Below are positions 24,279 through 36,431 of a stretch of DNA of 64,000 nucleotides, in pieces. Made by a program: the position numbers and the translations under genes. The notes under the pieces were generated by a model. That model had not been told where the DNA came from and did not search any database. It saw nothing but the letters and a program-made list of their open reading frames with translations. The first letter of the stretch is position 1. Every line of letters begins with the position of its first letter. Origin of the DNA: Rotaria sordida (taxonomy: Eukaryota > Rotifera > Eurotatoria > Philodinida > Philodinidae); assembly GCA_905250125.1 (NCBI GenBank), contig CAJNOL010000036.1:280832-344831 (forward strand). The letters are read 5' to 3'.

Positions 24279-27200
24279 CTAAGCTATTTGTTGTGAAATT
24301 TGTTCATAATTTTCAATAATATCTGCTAATGCTGTGCTATATGATGCAGGAAAATGATCAAGCCACATTCTTGGATGAACAATAAGTTGAAAAAATTGAT
24401 CATATGTAGTTATACCAGCACGATAAGAAATTCCACGTGAAAATAATCCAACACGATCTGTTGAATATAAATGTATTATTGTTCCAGGCAAAACTAAATG
24501 TACACGTTGACCAGAATGATGAGTTAAAACTAATTGTGAAATTGACGGATTAACATCGGTTGGTATTATTGAATTTGTTACTGAATTATCAATTAATGAT
24601 TGTGTACGATTATTTCTTGAATGAAAAGTTTGTCCACGTTTAATTAATGTTCGTGCAAGTGTCATTGTTAATAAACGTATTTTATTTCGATTACATTTAC
24701 TTAATGCATCAATTATTCGATCACGTAAATGTTCTAATGAACGCATTGATGCACGACCTATCATATCAGCATCAACAACATATGAATAAATAAAATCACG
24801 TGTTGCTAAAGCTAAATTTTCTGATAAAACAGAACCAGGCATAGCGATTCCATAACATTTTAAATGTGGATATTTAGATTTTAATTGAATACTAAGAATC
24901 GATGCAATACCAGCACCAAGTGAATAACCACATATAATTAATTTATAATCAGGATATTTAGTAAATATATCATTTAAACGTGTTGATATATCATCAAGAA
25001 TATATTTAGCTGCTGAATGCATACCTTTTAATAAATAAAATCAATCATAAATCTTGTTTTCATAAAATTCTACATTATAGATAATTTTCTCTTTCTTACG
25101 GTTAAGAATAATAAACATTAATATGTTTGATTATTCAATGAAAGCAAAAAAATGCAAAATGTAAAATTTATGAGAACTTATTCAAGAAATAACTACTATT
25201 GCCTATAATAGGATGGAAGATTATTATTATTCATATTGATATGATATTCATTCGAGAGAGAAACAGCAGAAATATCACTCTAGAAGTCTGCTAGTTCCCA
25301 TTCGTATTCATTTGTATGTAAACTATGATATATTGTCATGAATTATTTTTCTCAGATGATAATATAAATATTCTAAGAATCATTGTGTACTTAATCTTAG
25401 ATAATTTTAAAACAGTTCATCATTTGAAAAGAAGGATCTCAATATTTCATACGACTACAAAATACTACTTGCGAGTAAAACTTTGTACTCCCAAGTAAAT
25501 ACCATTTATAGGATACAAGGACAATTCATCGCATGACATATTAGTCTTCAAGGATCCTGAAAGAGCATCGTTAGTGGGTAGGGAGTAAGCATGTACTCAA
25601 ATCGTCTCGGTCATTTGTGCCTAAATTAAAAAAAAAATTTCTTAACTACTTAATCATGTGACATTGTATTTTTTCCTCGGTAGAAACTTGAAGTAGAAGA
25701 ATGATACTAGAGAATGTCAAAAAAAAGAATGTTGGCAACATTATTAAACTGTGAGCTAGAGTCAACCAGAAAACTCAAACCAAATGAATTTGGATTATTT
25801 TTCAGTTTCTTTACAATCTCTTATTAAACCAAACAGTTCATACAGTGGCGTAGCCAACAAGGTGGCTATTCGGCAGTTGCCACCTAAATCAAATTTTATT
25901 GCCGCCTAATTGTTTTTAAATGTGGTCAATTGCCCATGGTCAAAAAAATGTTAATACCTGCGTATACTTTAAGATTCAAGGAGTGTTTTTTTCTAAATAC
26001 ATTTTCTCTTGATGAGATCTAATCAAATGATTTACAAAAATCAATGTACGATATTTTCCATTTAAAAAGTGATCATACTAATAACTATTGAATGGTATTT
26101 TCTGTCAAAATATTCTCTAATATACTTAGATTAGCTAAACAGAAACGTGAATAAATGCCTAACGATCTTTCTACAAACATAAACTGTATTGTACAGAAAC
26201 GACTGGAGCAATCTAAATTAAAAGTTTTCACAACGTATGTTGTAACATGATTCTTACAATATTAGAATTGAAAACGTGAATAAATTACATAGAAAATCTA
26301 AATAAAAATCGATTGAGTGCGTAAAAAACAGTGCTTTGAAAGCTCATTTTAGGCATTGAAAATACCAGTAATAAGATGATAATATGTAGTTTACAGAATG
26401 TGCATATGACTGAACATTAGAACAATGCAAAAAAACTTTTATCATTGAGAATTTGTTAGAGATATATGTGGAATAATGTTTATCATTGTCCGGCGTAAGA
26501 AAACAAACAAACTAATTTGATTTTCAATTATGAACCTTTTTGTTGTTTTTTTTATATCTGTTATCCTTGCTTATTTATGCTCATTTATACTATTGCTTGT
26601 TCTATTGATATTTATTTATGATTTTTTGACAAAAAATATTCAAATATAGGATGATACAAAAGTTACGAGACAGCCTTTCATTTCGAATAACTTTCGATGG
26701 AAAGATGATAGACACCTGTGATTTCCACCGTTGGAAAGAGATGATAAAAGTACATCAAACCATAAATTACAGATTTTTCTGACACGTTCTCTGAAAGTTT
26801 TCCATTGAGCTTTTTGAAAACTAACGTACCACCTGAGATCGTCAGTGTGAATTTCCACTAAAACATATGACGCACGAAAACTGAATTTTCTGAAAGTAGC
26901 CTAAGGTCTTTCGCAAAAATCCTTATAACTTCAGCAATGTTCAAGAACTGACAAATGGGAATTCCTAATCTCTAGAGAAACTACCAGTGTCTCTCTGATA
27001 ATTCCTGGGGAAAAGAGAATCGACCATTAGTTCCCTCATAGATCTCCCATAATAAAAATCAAAGTAATGATTTATCCGTAACAGATTTCATACCTACAAA
27101 TTCATTTTCAAATATTTCTTGAGAAAATGATTGTCTGAAGATAAAATATCGTGAATACCGTATTTTTTCAATTTTATGATTCATGAAACTGTGGAGAAAC

Positions 27201-30200
27201 CCGAGAAGAATTCATATTCCTCAGTCCTTGGACACTGTCCATTGAATGACTGCCTGGTCATTTTTGGACCATCCAGTATATGGAATCGAAGAATACATTT
27301 CTTAAATATTGTAAAAAGAAAACGGGTGAATTTATCTGTTAATACAGAATGATTAATCTAATTTTCCTTCATTAACACATTGGGCACGATGGGACCCATC
27401 GGTGGGTCCCACTTTAAAAAAGTTGGATATGTTGACTTTAGTCTATTCATATGAAATAGTTTCTTTTATCGATCATAGAAAATGTTTCAGTGTTTTTATT
27501 CATAAGAGAAAAATCGATAAATGCTGTGTTAAAATATGTTAAGTAGGTTCGATAAGAGAAAAAAGACGAACCATGCAGTATGAAAATAAATAATATATAT
27601 AACTGACAACTTCCACTTATAAGAGATTTAATTTTATGTAAAACCTATGAAAATTCTTATGTCGCTGAGTATTTCGAAACAAAAATTAGCCGACTTTGTT
27701 GAAACTAGTTAGCTTCGCAACGCTTTACTTCTTCGTACTAACTGATAGAAAATATGCGTGGCGTATATTTTTCTGAAAACTGTACAGGGTCACATTTGCT
27801 TCTGGAAACTACTTAACATATTTTAACGCAACATTTCTTGATTTTTCTCTTATGAATAAAAACACTGAAACATTTTCTATGATCGACAAAAGAAACTATT
27901 TCATATGAATAGACTAAAGTCAATATATCCAACTTTTTTAAAGTGGGACCCATCGGTGGGTCTCATCGTGTCCAATGTGTTAAACAATATATTCTGTAAT
28001 GCGAATAAGGTTTCAAAAAAAATTATTGCCCACTAGATTTTACAATTGCCGCTTGTTGCCACCTACTAACAATAATTTTGCTGGTAAATTGCCAACTACT
28101 TAAAAAATCCTGGCTACGCCACTGAGTTCATAGAATTATTCTCCTTTTGGTTATCAAAGATAGATGTTCTTCTATTATAGTTCATAATCACAGAGAGAAG
28201 TTTCAAAAATATTCAAAGTCTATTATCGGATTTGGACGCCTGATTAGATGAAAGTGTACGTTGAGGCACACAGAAGATCCTTCCTTACACTAACATTGAC
28301 ATCCACATACTCCTCGACGAACAGTCCTCTGACGAATCATCCATTCACCTATTTATGTTTTATTTTGATCTTTAGTATTTATGTCACATATTCCTATGAC
28401 ACTTTTCTAATCTAATTGCTTTATAAAAAAAAAAAACATAATTAAACTTTACCACTATGACAATATCCACTACCAAATAATTCTGTTTCTAAAACATCTT
28501 CAACAGCATTTATATCAGTTAGTACATCAGTTGCACTTAATGTTCCACGAATAGATACAATTATTGTTTTCTTTTCATTATCAGCTGCTATATAAAATGG
28601 AGCTAGAAAAATAAAATCAAAAACATATAATCCATCATAGATTTTTTTTTTTTTTGTAAATAGTTTTTCTCATACCGCGATGAAATGCACCATGAAAATT
28701 AGCATATAATATGATAGGGTTTTGTCTACGTAGTAAATATCTTAGTGTACTATATTGATTTCCACATGGATCATTTACACTATCTTGATTTCCACAACAA
28801 GATGCACAACAAGTGCAACAACCACAACAAAAACCAATTGTCCTATTTAAATTAAATAAAGAATCCTGTGAGATAAAATAACCACCTTTTATTTGAAAAG
28901 CCATCTATATCATTTTGTCGTATATAGGAAGTTGCTTTTTCATCAAATTTTCACGTTCTGAGTAACCATATATCAGCTACCGAATATTATAGCAATTGTG
29001 GGTAATATAACCAAATATTAGGACTTCGTATGTTGTCAAACTAATCTATATCAAATTTTGTACAAAGTTGTTTCAATAGAATTTTATCTGAGCTCCAATC
29101 ATATATATGTAATACTTCTCACAATAGTTTTCTTCGTGCCTGAAATCTTGACACTTTTCTTAGTTCCTGTAATTTTTGGCTATTATGATGTTTTAAATTC
29201 TTCGATACTGTCCCTCATGGCAAAAGCGACCAATCATGTAACTTTGTCAGAAATTTTGCGCCACCAACCTCTATAAGTATACTAATTAATTGTTCTCTGA
29301 AGTGATATGCGTCATAGTCAATTCGACTAAGAAGTGCCTAAAAAAACGCTAATTTTTTTATTTCCAATTACAGAAAAGTATATGAGTTTTGTGATAAATA
29401 CTTTTTGAGTGAAAAAATTTCTATCTATCAATAATAAGTTCATCATGCCCGTGTCATGTAACAAATATGAATCTTTCGAAAATGGCAGAAGGATTTTTCG
29501 CATGCGCATCCCTGATGGAAGGTAAGGGGATTCGAAAACTTTTTAATTCTTATAATAGACCGAACATATTTTGAATCTAATAGAGCTCCACATATTAATC
29601 ACATTCGACTACTTACAATCTAAATTCGTACGGAAGTAAATAAAATAAAAAATAATCTTCATAATAGTTCATTCTTGTACCCCTCTCCAAGAGTGCGAAC
29701 GCAAGAAATTTTTTTGCCATTTTTGTAGATTCATATATGTCAAGTGATAGGAGTATGATGGATTTGTTATTCATAAATAGGAATTTTTTCAGTACAAAAG
29801 TATTTATTACAAAACTCATATACTGCTCCATAATGAGAAATCAAAAAATTGGCATTTTTTAGGGATTTCTTAGCCGAATTGACTATGACGCACATCAATT
29901 CAGAGGACAATCAATTGATATACTTATAGAGCTTGGTGGCACACAGTTCTTGAGAAAGTTATACGGTCGGTCGCCTCTACTCTGAGGAGCAGTGTCAGAG
30001 AATTTAAAACATCATAATTGCCAAAAAATTGCAGAAGTTAAGAAAAGTGCTAAGATTTTGGCCACGAAGAAAGTTATTGTGAGAATTATTAGATATATAC
30101 AATTGAAGATCAGATAAAACTCTATTGAATTAACGTTAAACAAAATATAGTATCAATTGGTTTGAAAACATACTAAGTTCTAATATTTGATCATATCACT

Positions 30201-31376
30201 TACAATTGTTATAAATATCACTTACTTGATATATGACTTCTCCAAACAGTAAAACTTGATAAAAATGCAATTTCCTATATATCATTCAACGTGATACGAA
30301 TTGCTCTACAAAATGGTATAGATGACCTTTCAAATGAAGGGTAGTCATCTTATCCAATAAGGTCTTTTCGATTAATTTAAAACATTTCACAAAATTTTTC
30401 AAGTATTTTACCTGAAATTCGTCGCAAAAAGCATTCTTAGTATAAATGTTAATCGATATTGATATGCTAAAGAAAACCTTTCGAAAAAAAAAATATGGTA
30501 AGAAAAATGATAAAATAATTTATTAAATTTTTCTACCATCCAAAAGCAGATTGTGCATAAGTATTATAATAAAGACCTTCTTTAAGTAATTCTAAAGGTA
30601 CATTTTGTATAATATTAACTGAACGTTCTTCAATTGCATCTTCTTGTTGTAAAAGAATAAGACCAGCAGCAACATCACTTGGTACAAGATCAAATCTTTC
30701 ATCATCAAATAAATATTGTAAAGTTTTAACAATATTTTTAATATCTGATGATTGTCCACCTAAAAAGTAAAGCAAAATTTTAAAATTAATTCTTTGTCTT
30801 GGTTTTTTTTTTAATCATTTTATTACCATAACCTCTTCCACAACAAAAAATTAATCTTATTCTCATTTCCCATTTCTTTTCAGCACTAACAAAACCAGTT
30901 AAATCAATAAAAAATGCTAATATTATAAATAATGCTATAGCAACACTCCAACTTAAAACAATTGTTGTTATAATTGTTGCACGTAAAATAATAGCACACA
31001 TTTGAAATACTCTTATTATTATGACTGAACCCATTATATTAATACCAATATCAATTAAAACAAGAAATAATCTTATATAAATTAATAATGGCATATGACG
31101 ACGTGGTCGAATATTTTTTAAAGGTGATCCTCGTGTACTAATAAAACATATGAATACTGCTGATATTGTTATAGCTATATAAACACTTAAAAGTGGATAA
31201 AAATAACCATTATAAAATGATGATGGACATGTTGAATTTGGTGATTCATCTTTTATACGAAAAATAATAAAAGTTACTAACAATGGTAATCGAAGAATAA
31301 TATCAATTAATGATGGTATTGTTAAATCATCAGAAGCAAAATTAAAACGACGACCAAATAAACGAATACTCGGCAT
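24279..31376 (-). CDS. DAGLB: sn1-specific diacylglycerol lipase, beta type
   Basis: Five exons with closing phases: 30827-31376, 30537-30759, 28676-28842, 28453-28602, 24279-25024, giving 611 residues. The family hydrolyses sn-1 acyl chains of diacylglycerol to make 2-arachidonoylglycerol and similar monoacylglycerols at membranes. The N-terminus (xFGRRxxxASDDLxxPS) and four hydrophobic helices within the first ~180 residues match DAGLB. A Cys-rich insert (CCGCCTCCASCC) follows. The serine-hydrolase core has RGT near the oxyanion site and the nucleophile elbow GYSLG (S398). D450 and H587 (DHFP) complete the likely triad. At exon 3 an AG at 28907-28906 looks like an acceptor but would shift the frame; AG at 28844-28843 restores FGW-TIGF. 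Two introns are enlarged by mobile elements. Confidence 0.9.
25835..28132. mobile_element. hAT-like non-autonomous transposon with 8-bp target duplication
   Basis: The element (25843-28124) starts CAGTGGCGTAGCC and ends GGCTACGCCACTG, a terminal inverted repeat of the hAT superfamily type. It is flanked by a perfect 8-bp duplication AGTTCATA at 25835-25842 and 28125-28132, the target size expected for hAT. Subterminal GCCACCT/GCCGCC words occur at both ends. No transposase-length open frame is present. It lies inside intron 4 of the DAGLB-like gene and is itself interrupted by the TTAA-flanked MITE at 27372. Without that insertion it would be ~1.67 kb. Confidence 0.88.
27372..27983. mobile_element. 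piggyBac-like MITE flanked by TTAA
   Basis: The outer ends read TTAACACATTGGGCACGATG and, inverted, CATCGTGTCCAATGTGTTAA, so both ends carry TTAA, the piggyBac target. The terminal inverted repeats are long (~180 bp, with few mismatches) and include the palindromic GGGACCCATCGGTGGGTCCC near each end. The middle ~250 bp is unique and non-coding. It is nested in the hAT-like element, so it inserted later. Confidence 0.82.
28906..30297. repeat. Giant foldback element in DAGLB intron 2 (FB5)
   Basis: The arms are ~620 bp each with a ~150-bp centre around 29600. Matching pairs step inward all the way. TATATAGGAAGTTGCTTTTT (left, ~28921) pairs with the complement at ~30265-30285. CCAAATATTAGGACTTCGTATG (~29008) pairs with ~30170-30195. 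TATAGTCAATTCGACTAAG-type sequence (~29315) pairs with ~29870-29890. CATATGAATCTTTCGAAAATGGC-type sequence (~29465) pairs with ~29715-29740. It fills most of the 1.7-kb intron. No open frame or clear target duplication was found. Confidence 0.8.
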
Positions 31377-33491
31377 AATTTATTAGATATTCTAAAATAG
31401 TATTTTTCAAATACAAAAGCAAAGCTTATTCATTTCTATGATAAATTAGAAAAAAATATCCATTCAATGAAAGAGAGGGAAAGAAAAGACAGCAACAGCT
31501 TGTCATTCTATGTACGCTTTTATATATTCATTTTTCTCCGTTCTTTTACCAAGTGCACTGAATAATGATGTATTTAAATGATAGGTATAATGACAGAGAA
31601 AAAAAAACAATGCTATGACATGTTATTACAAATAAATGTCAACAAGTTTTCACATGATCATATTTCCATAAATGCACTGATTTCATTATGGATGCACCAA
31701 TTCCTACAAAATTATCACACAGAGGAAACCATTTTTTTCCTTATTAAGGATATAGTTCCTTGTGGATTCTTAATATCAATTTTGAACACTCTTTCTTAAT
31801 CTATTCTTAGGTATGATCTAATGCAAAACATAGAAACTCAGAAACAGTTGAAATCGATTGAGAAAAAAAAATTGCAAATTTTTTATCAATATTTTGTTTT
31901 CGATTACAACTTTGAATAGAACAAGAAAAATTGATCATAGTTGATATATAAACAATTCACAGGGAACTACAGTCCTAGAAAAGGAAAAAATGTCATCTTT
32001 GACACTATGTTCTAAGAATTGATGCATTCCTAGATTTGATCAAATTCAGTTCTATCATTAGAATAAATAATTAGTAAAAACATGAGTTTGACCTTTCTCA
32101 TTCTCAAAAATTACGATTACTGCTAAAGGTCTTATTTTTGCATAATATTTGACATTCAATTTTATTAGATCTATGTTATGATATGGAACTATAGGATTGT
32201 TCATAGAGCTATGCACAAGATTTTACAAGGTTCTAAGCAATTCTACAAATACTGAATTTTATTATGTTGATTGAAAATCTAACATAATTTGCTGCTTTTC
32301 TTTGACGTATATTCACCTAATTCTTAGTTTCTATAAGTAAACACATATTTTTTGTTATCATGAAAAAAATTCCGTAATGAAAGAGTAAAGAATCATAGAT
32401 TACTGGAAATAATTAGTTTTGCAACTCAATAAACAAAACCAGAAATAGCTAATAGAATAAATAGGTTTTTGAATCATTATATTATGTTTATAAGATAAAA
32501 TCCTATCATCTATTTATTTATTTATTTATTTAAAGGTAAAACTTGATCGCAAATTTTTGTTGATTATTCAATTTATTTAAGAAAAATAAAAGTTTTCTAT
32601 TAAATATTCAAATAAACATATGTCTCAATCTATAAATAAACAAATAGTTTGACATAATGTTTATAATTATATTAGCAACAGAATCTATATTTTATTATTT
32701 AACTGATTAATAAATTGATTTTGTCGTTAGATTATTAGAACTATTCTAATTGATACTAACTTTCAAAAAATAAAATCTTGTAAATATTTACTATGTTTTA
32801 TGATATATTCGAGACAGTCATTGAATTTTAAATCAAGTCGAAAAACGAATCATCTAAAATAAGATTAGAAAAAAATTTCTAATATTTATTAAGTTTCAAT
32901 TCAAAAATAAAAACTAACAACATTCATTACTATTCTTTGAAACAAATCAACAAGTACAATTCTTTTTTTTTCTTCTATCTTCAATGTTAGAGAATATATG
33001 AAACGATATGACTGTATCTAAAAACGTTGTGTAACTAGTCAAAGGAAACTTGAAACAAAACAAATTTCTCTATCTGAAATCAAAATGAATGAATCATCAG
33101 AGAGTTTTTGTTATATGAATCACGTGGACATTAACTAGAAAAATTTCGTTTTATCTCAGGTGTATTATTAATCACATACAATGACAAAGGCAAGAATAAA
33201 CGTAGTTTATCTTTTCTTTTTTAGATTGAAATAGAAAAATGTCGACATGCTCATTATGATTTTGTAGTATATGTTTTTTTTTTCTTTCTATGCTATTATA
33301 AACATAAAATTCGATTATTTCGCATGACTAAAGATTTTAAATATAATATTTTTGATTTTATTACAAAGGCAAACCCACAAAAAAATAATATATACTGACA
33401 AAAAACAAACGTTTAACAAGAAAAGAAAAAAACCTATTTCACAATATTGAGATTCATGATAGAAAATACTCAATTAGTTTTGTTTTTATAT
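31377..33491. other. Intergenic region
   Basis: Between the start of the DAGLB-like gene and the stop of the cytidylyltransferase fusion gene, both on the minus strand. It is AT-rich with an (ATTT)n run near 32513-32535. I see no gene, RNA or mobile element beyond a TATA-like site near the DAGLB start. Confidence 0.6.
31517..31527 (-). promoter_or_regulatory. TATA-like element upstream of the DAGLB-like gene
   Basis: On the minus strand TATATAAAAGC lies ~140 bp upstream of the start codon at 31376. It is the only strong TATA match in that stretch, but AT-richness makes chance matches common. Confidence 0.3.
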
Positions 33492-35579
33492 TCAATTAAT
33501 TTTTTCTAAATATCCCATATCATCTGCTTTAACATGTGAAAATAATTCTTGTCTTAATTTTGTACTCGATACACCATTTGTATAAGGTAAAAATTTAACA
33601 GGCATTAATTCTTCAACAACATGTCTTGATGGAAAATCTGCCATATCATCACCACGTACATAAAGTGCTGATTCATTTTCACGTAAATGTACAATACATG
33701 TAACAAAATTTGATGGATCAGTACCAGAAACACAATAAACTTGATCAGCATAACGTTTAACATTAAGCATACGTGTTTCTGTTCCATCAATAGGTACACG
33801 ATTTTTTAATTTTTGAATACTTCTACTATCATGTACACCAACAATAACTTCTCGACCAAAATGTCGCATACGTTGAAGAAGTAAACGATGACCTTCATGA
33901 AATAAATCAAAACAACCAACTGTATAAACTTTATCAGCTCGACCATCAATCCACATTGCTGGTAATGATGAACTACGTTGAATTTCATGAGGAAAATCTT
34001 GTTGATCTTCAGATGAAGATGTTGTACTACTACGATCATCTGTTTCTTCTTGAATCTCATTCATATGTTTGATGATCAATGGATTTATTGTACCTTTTGG
34101 AAGACTAGGTGATATTCGATCATTTGTTATACTTGATGTACTTCCTGTAGTTGATGATGAAGGACTTAATTGAGTATTTAAACGTTTTTGTTTTTCACTC
34201 TAAAACAAAAATTAAAAAAAAAAAAAATTCTTTATCATTGAAAATTTATTTTAAAGAAACTTACTTCTCGTAATTTTGTATCAAGTGTCATTGCTCGAAG
34301 TCGAGCTTTTGTATCAGTTGATGAATTAAATATATTAATTACTCCAATTGTTTTATTAACAGGTGATGTTGATGATGAAACAGTTTCTGATGTCGAATCA
34401 ACAATTATTGTTTTCTTTCTTTCAGTATTTATTTCACGTGCTTGTAATTTTTTCATTAATGATGCATAAGCTAATCGAATTGTTAATGAAAAACATATTA
34501 TACCACTTATACCAGCTAAAAAATAAAAACAAAATTAAGAATATTTTAATGAAGAAAAGAAATGAAAAAGACTTTTCAACTTACACCAATGATTAAATGG
34601 TGAAAGATAACCTGTTGATAAACATAAAAATGCTAAACCCATTGATTCAAGTTTTTCTTTTAATTTTCCTTCCATTGCAGCTGATGTTGAATTTTGACCA
34701 GATGTTCTAAAAATTATTTTATTTTTATGTTTAAATATTTATTTATTTAAATAGAAAATCACTTACTTATGTTTATGTAGACTAGCATAAAAATAATCTT
34801 GTACACGTACAACACCAATAGCTGTTTCAAGACCAATTATTGTATAACATAAAAGAACAAATCCAATTGAAATAAATATTGATGTCTGTTCAAAATTTGT
34901 TTCTTGTACAACAGTCCATAGACAAAAAACATTCACAATTTTATCACAAAATGCATCCATAAAACCGCCTAATAAAGGATCATCAATATTTTCACCATAA
35001 AGACGTTTGTGTACTTTTGCAACAATACCATCAACATGATCAAGAAAATCATGAAAAAGAACTAATAAACATGCTAATATTGGATAATTATATCTATAGG
35101 AAAAGCAAAAAAAAATTTTTATTGATGAACTTTTAAAAAAAAAAATTTCAAATAAATATTTACTTAATACACCAAGCTATTGGAATAATAAGTAGTGTTC
35201 GTGAATAAGTAACAATATTAGCATTAAATACAGTTACAGTTTTATCACCAATTCGAATAAAACGTGGAATACGAGCCATGTATGGTGAAAGATGAATTTG
35301 AAGTGGTGTATACATATATCGATCGTACCAAAGAACCTATTTATTATAATTCAAAAAAAGTGAATCTATTCATTTGAACACAAAATTATTTTACTTACCA
35401 TTTGAAACATAACAAATTCGATGGCATGACTGATCACTGTCAGAGGAGTCACCAGAAATTGAACTAATGATAATAAACCATGAAAATCTAAAAGAAAAAT
35501 ATTTTTGAGAAACAATTCTCATAAATAAATTAAAAATATAATACTTACTGAATGACATATTTTTATTCTCTATGGACAT
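33492..35579 (-). CDS. CDP-alcohol phosphotransferase fused to cytidylyltransferase
   Basis: Seven exons with closing phases: 35549-35579, 35399-35487, 35164-35336, 34767-35093, 34585-34706, 34265-34515, 33492-34199, giving 566 residues. The N-terminal half is a multi-pass membrane CDP-alcohol phosphotransferase. Its motif D116-H-V-D119-G120-x-x-A123-K124 is followed by G140-x3-D144-x3-D148; Lys replaces the usual Arg, and the spacer is ~15 rather than 8 residues. A Ser/Thr-rich linker (~300-415) leads to a soluble HxGH cytidylyltransferase domain (VGCFDLFHEGH, H432/H435; RYADQVY; GVSSTKL near 540-546). Such domains make CDP-alcohols from CTP, and phosphotransferases consume them. One chain may therefore run two consecutive steps, probably at the ER. 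The closest relatives by eye are ethanolaminephosphate or cholinephosphate enzymes; the true alcohol is unknown. Confidence 0.85.
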
Positions 35580-36431
35580 CTTTTTCTTTTTGAATGGAAA
35601 GATTAAGACTGTAGAAATTTGTAAAACAAGAATTCTATATAAACTGCTTGGGTCGATCTCTTTTTATAGGGGCGAGAAACCAAAAACATAGATAACGATA
35701 ACTGTGGAGGCGCACTTGATGATGATGAAAAAATGTTCTAGTTTTTTTGAAAAAATAGGTCACTCTTTCCGATTTTAGCTCTTTGACTTTTAAGAACCTC
35801 CGAACGGTTTATTTATCATATGTTTATAATTTTCTAATTAATTTCAAGTTTTTTCAATGTCATATATCTATCATAAAAATTACATTTTTATTACACAATA
35901 GTTCTCATTTTAGTTTAATGTTCATCTTCTAAATAAGCTTTTAATAGGTTTTACGCCAACTCAACGTGAGAAAAAATATCATATGGTTTAATAATAAGTA
36001 CTACGCATACGAATATCTCGTGTTATTATCACAAGATATTAATATAAAAAAATATTAGTATAGAACCAAAATCAAAAAGTTATTTCTCACCTCAATGGCG
36101 TATTTTTTATTTCAATCATTGATATTAGCTAATAACAAAATGATAAAGAATTTTTTTTTTTTATTTTCTAAAATAAAATTTATATGAACAAAAACGAATA
36201 CATAATTTTTTCAAAAAGATTACTTGCCATTGTCAATGTTAAAATACAGATCTCTTGTACAATATACATTATTCTGTCTTTTTTTGAAAGACAAGAAAAA
36301 AAAGTTTTTTTTTTTTGAAGTTTTAAATAATACATTGATTATAAAAGAGAAAAAGGAACAAATAATCTGACACATACAATACAATACAAAAAATATATAT
36401 GTTGAAATAATAAAAAATAAATGGATTAATT
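35580..36431. other. Spacer between two minus-strand genes
   Basis: Contains the presumed promoter of the fusion gene starting at 35579 and the 3' flank of the RING fusion gene ending at 36432. AT-rich with poly-T and poly-A runs; nothing else recognised. Confidence 0.5.
35660..35668 (-). promoter_or_regulatory. TATA-like box upstream of the fusion gene
   Basis: On the minus strand TATAAAAAG lies ~80 bp upstream of the ATG at 35579, preceded by a locally GC-richer stretch. This is a plausible core promoter position. Confidence 0.35.

Noticed and set aside
26640-26858. Open frame of 72 codons inside the hAT-like element
   Set aside because: Far too short for a hAT transposase and with no BED finger or dimerisation-domain motif; treated as noise.
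28843-28904. Extension of DAGLB exon 3 upstream to an ATG at 28904
   Set aside because: The AG acceptor at 28907-28906 would create a stop codon when joined to the previous exon (phase 2). The AG at 28844-28843 restores the conserved Trp and the frame.
33605-34060. Other-frame open reading frames overlapping the cytidylyltransferase domain
   Set aside because: Hydrophobic low-complexity shadows of the real exon, without domain signal.
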